A stretch of 64,000 bases of DNA from NCBI GenBank assembly GCA_022578965.1, contig MU400564.1, positions 1 to 64,000 of the forward strand. Reading direction: 5' to 3'. The first letter of the stretch is position 1; the number at the start of each line of letters is the position of its first letter. The notes beneath the pieces are model-generated. The model ran no database searches, was not told where the DNA came from, and worked only from the letters and a program-made list of their open reading frames with translations. The DNA comes from Xylaria sp. FL1777 (lineage: Eukaryota; Ascomycota; Sordariomycetes; Xylariales; Xylariaceae). The position numbers were made by a program, and so were the translations under genes. This document shows, piece after piece, positions 63,401-64,000 of the stretch.

Positions 63401-64000
63401 CAATATATTAACTAGATCTCGGCTTATTAACACTTGTTGGGTTATATCAAGTCCGTTTCAAGTCCACATAATATGAACTAATGAAAGTGACACTTTTAAC
63501 GAGAGAGCTGAGAATTTGATGTCCGTAATGAAGGGAAGGAATTTGAGCTCATAATTTGCAATTCAAATACCTAATATGTCCAATTAGTTTCTAGAGTCCG
63601 GCACATACAGAGCAGTGTATAGATCAGTGGCTTTGCTCACTTACCACTACTGGCCCCAGCCACCGCTAAAATGAGTCTGCAGTAGCGGTACCAATGAACC
63701 GGGACCGCATTAGGCCACTGTCAGTGGCGGCTAAAAAAGCGGGCGAGGGCGCCGTTTCACTTCGGCATCCCACCAAATAAGCGTGATCCAGCCGCTTAGC
63801 AACTATGATCAAACACGTGTTTGGGGAACCTTGCATTGCGTGCGCCAGACACAGTACCTTACCTCATTGAGGGCGAATGGAGATCAAAAACACTGCATTG
63901 TGTTCTAGCCTCGCCATTACACTGCTTACTGCGTTGGTGTGATACTAGTAGAGTGATACCAGTAGACCCGAAGATCATAGTTGAAATGTATAAATCGTAA
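60491..64000. other. Right end of window, no gene recognised
   Basis: About 3.5 kb. The first 150 bp are the HD-protein promoter. Frames at 60,948-61,289 (-), 61,409-61,624 (+) and 62,295-62,651 (-) carry no motif and no splice partner I can see. A short tandem GTGATACYAGTAGA lies at about 63,938-63,967. No tRNA or 5S rRNA was found. Confidence 0.4.

Overview
The window is nuclear DNA of a filamentous ascomycete (Pezizomycotina; Sordariomycetes is my best guess). The evidence is short GT..AG introns inside compact genes, fungal-type protein families (Met1 siroheme synthase, AsaB/CmcJ-like oxidoreductase, Zn2Cys6 regulator, Rsm22), and an extremely AT-rich block that looks like repeats destroyed by repeat-induced point mutation (RIP). 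I worked by eye; gene models were built by joining exons in frame, and no database was searched.

Bases 1-18,832 are an AT-rich island with no intact gene. It holds an inverted pair of one repeat family (about 1,905-4,095 and 7,430-9,615), a decayed Tad1-like LINE (about 11,050-18,520) whose ORF1 zinc knuckle and ORF2 tail are still legible, a separate 3' fragment of the same LINE (9,841-11,045), a 1.9 kb repeat inserted in that LINE with a 14-bp target duplication, and a better preserved fold-back element (12,804-13,292). A degenerate copy of the fold-back terminus sits exactly on the boundary at about 18,830. From 18,833 to 22,161 is a decayed transition zone with a pseudogene and a 17-bp minisatellite.

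From 22,162 the window is ordinary euchromatin. In order: phosphoserine aminotransferase (+), an unrecognised protein (-), catalase-peroxidase KatG (-), a tRNA-Arg(ACG) with an unusually long intron (-), an MFS transporter (+), a very short Zn2Cys6 protein (+), an AsaB/CmcJ-like oxidoreductase (+), Met1 siroheme synthase (-), mitoribosomal Rsm22 (-), a membrane-anchored thioredoxin (-), a SPOUT1-type RNA methyltransferase (+), an eight-exon FAD monooxygenase (+), a 0.5 kb fold-back MITE, a small membrane protein (+), a NUDIX hydrolase (+), a frameshifted gene remnant (-), lipoyl synthase (-), an alpha/beta hydrolase (-) and a secreted HD-domain protein (-). Bases 60,491-64,000 hold nothing I can call.

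Most genes are unrelated housekeeping functions, not one pathway. Three mitochondrial or Fe-S/sulfur themes recur (Met1 siroheme, Rsm22, lipoyl synthase). The stretch 32.7-38.4 kb (MFS transporter, Zn2Cys6 protein, AsaB-like oxidoreductase, all on +) is the only part that resembles a small accessory or metabolite module; that is an inference from order and strand. I found no clear new defence or mobile system. The least expected items are the 115-nt tRNA intron, the transposon terminus at the AT/GC boundary, the two fold-back elements, and the five-exon-spanning genes that naive ORF calling breaks up.
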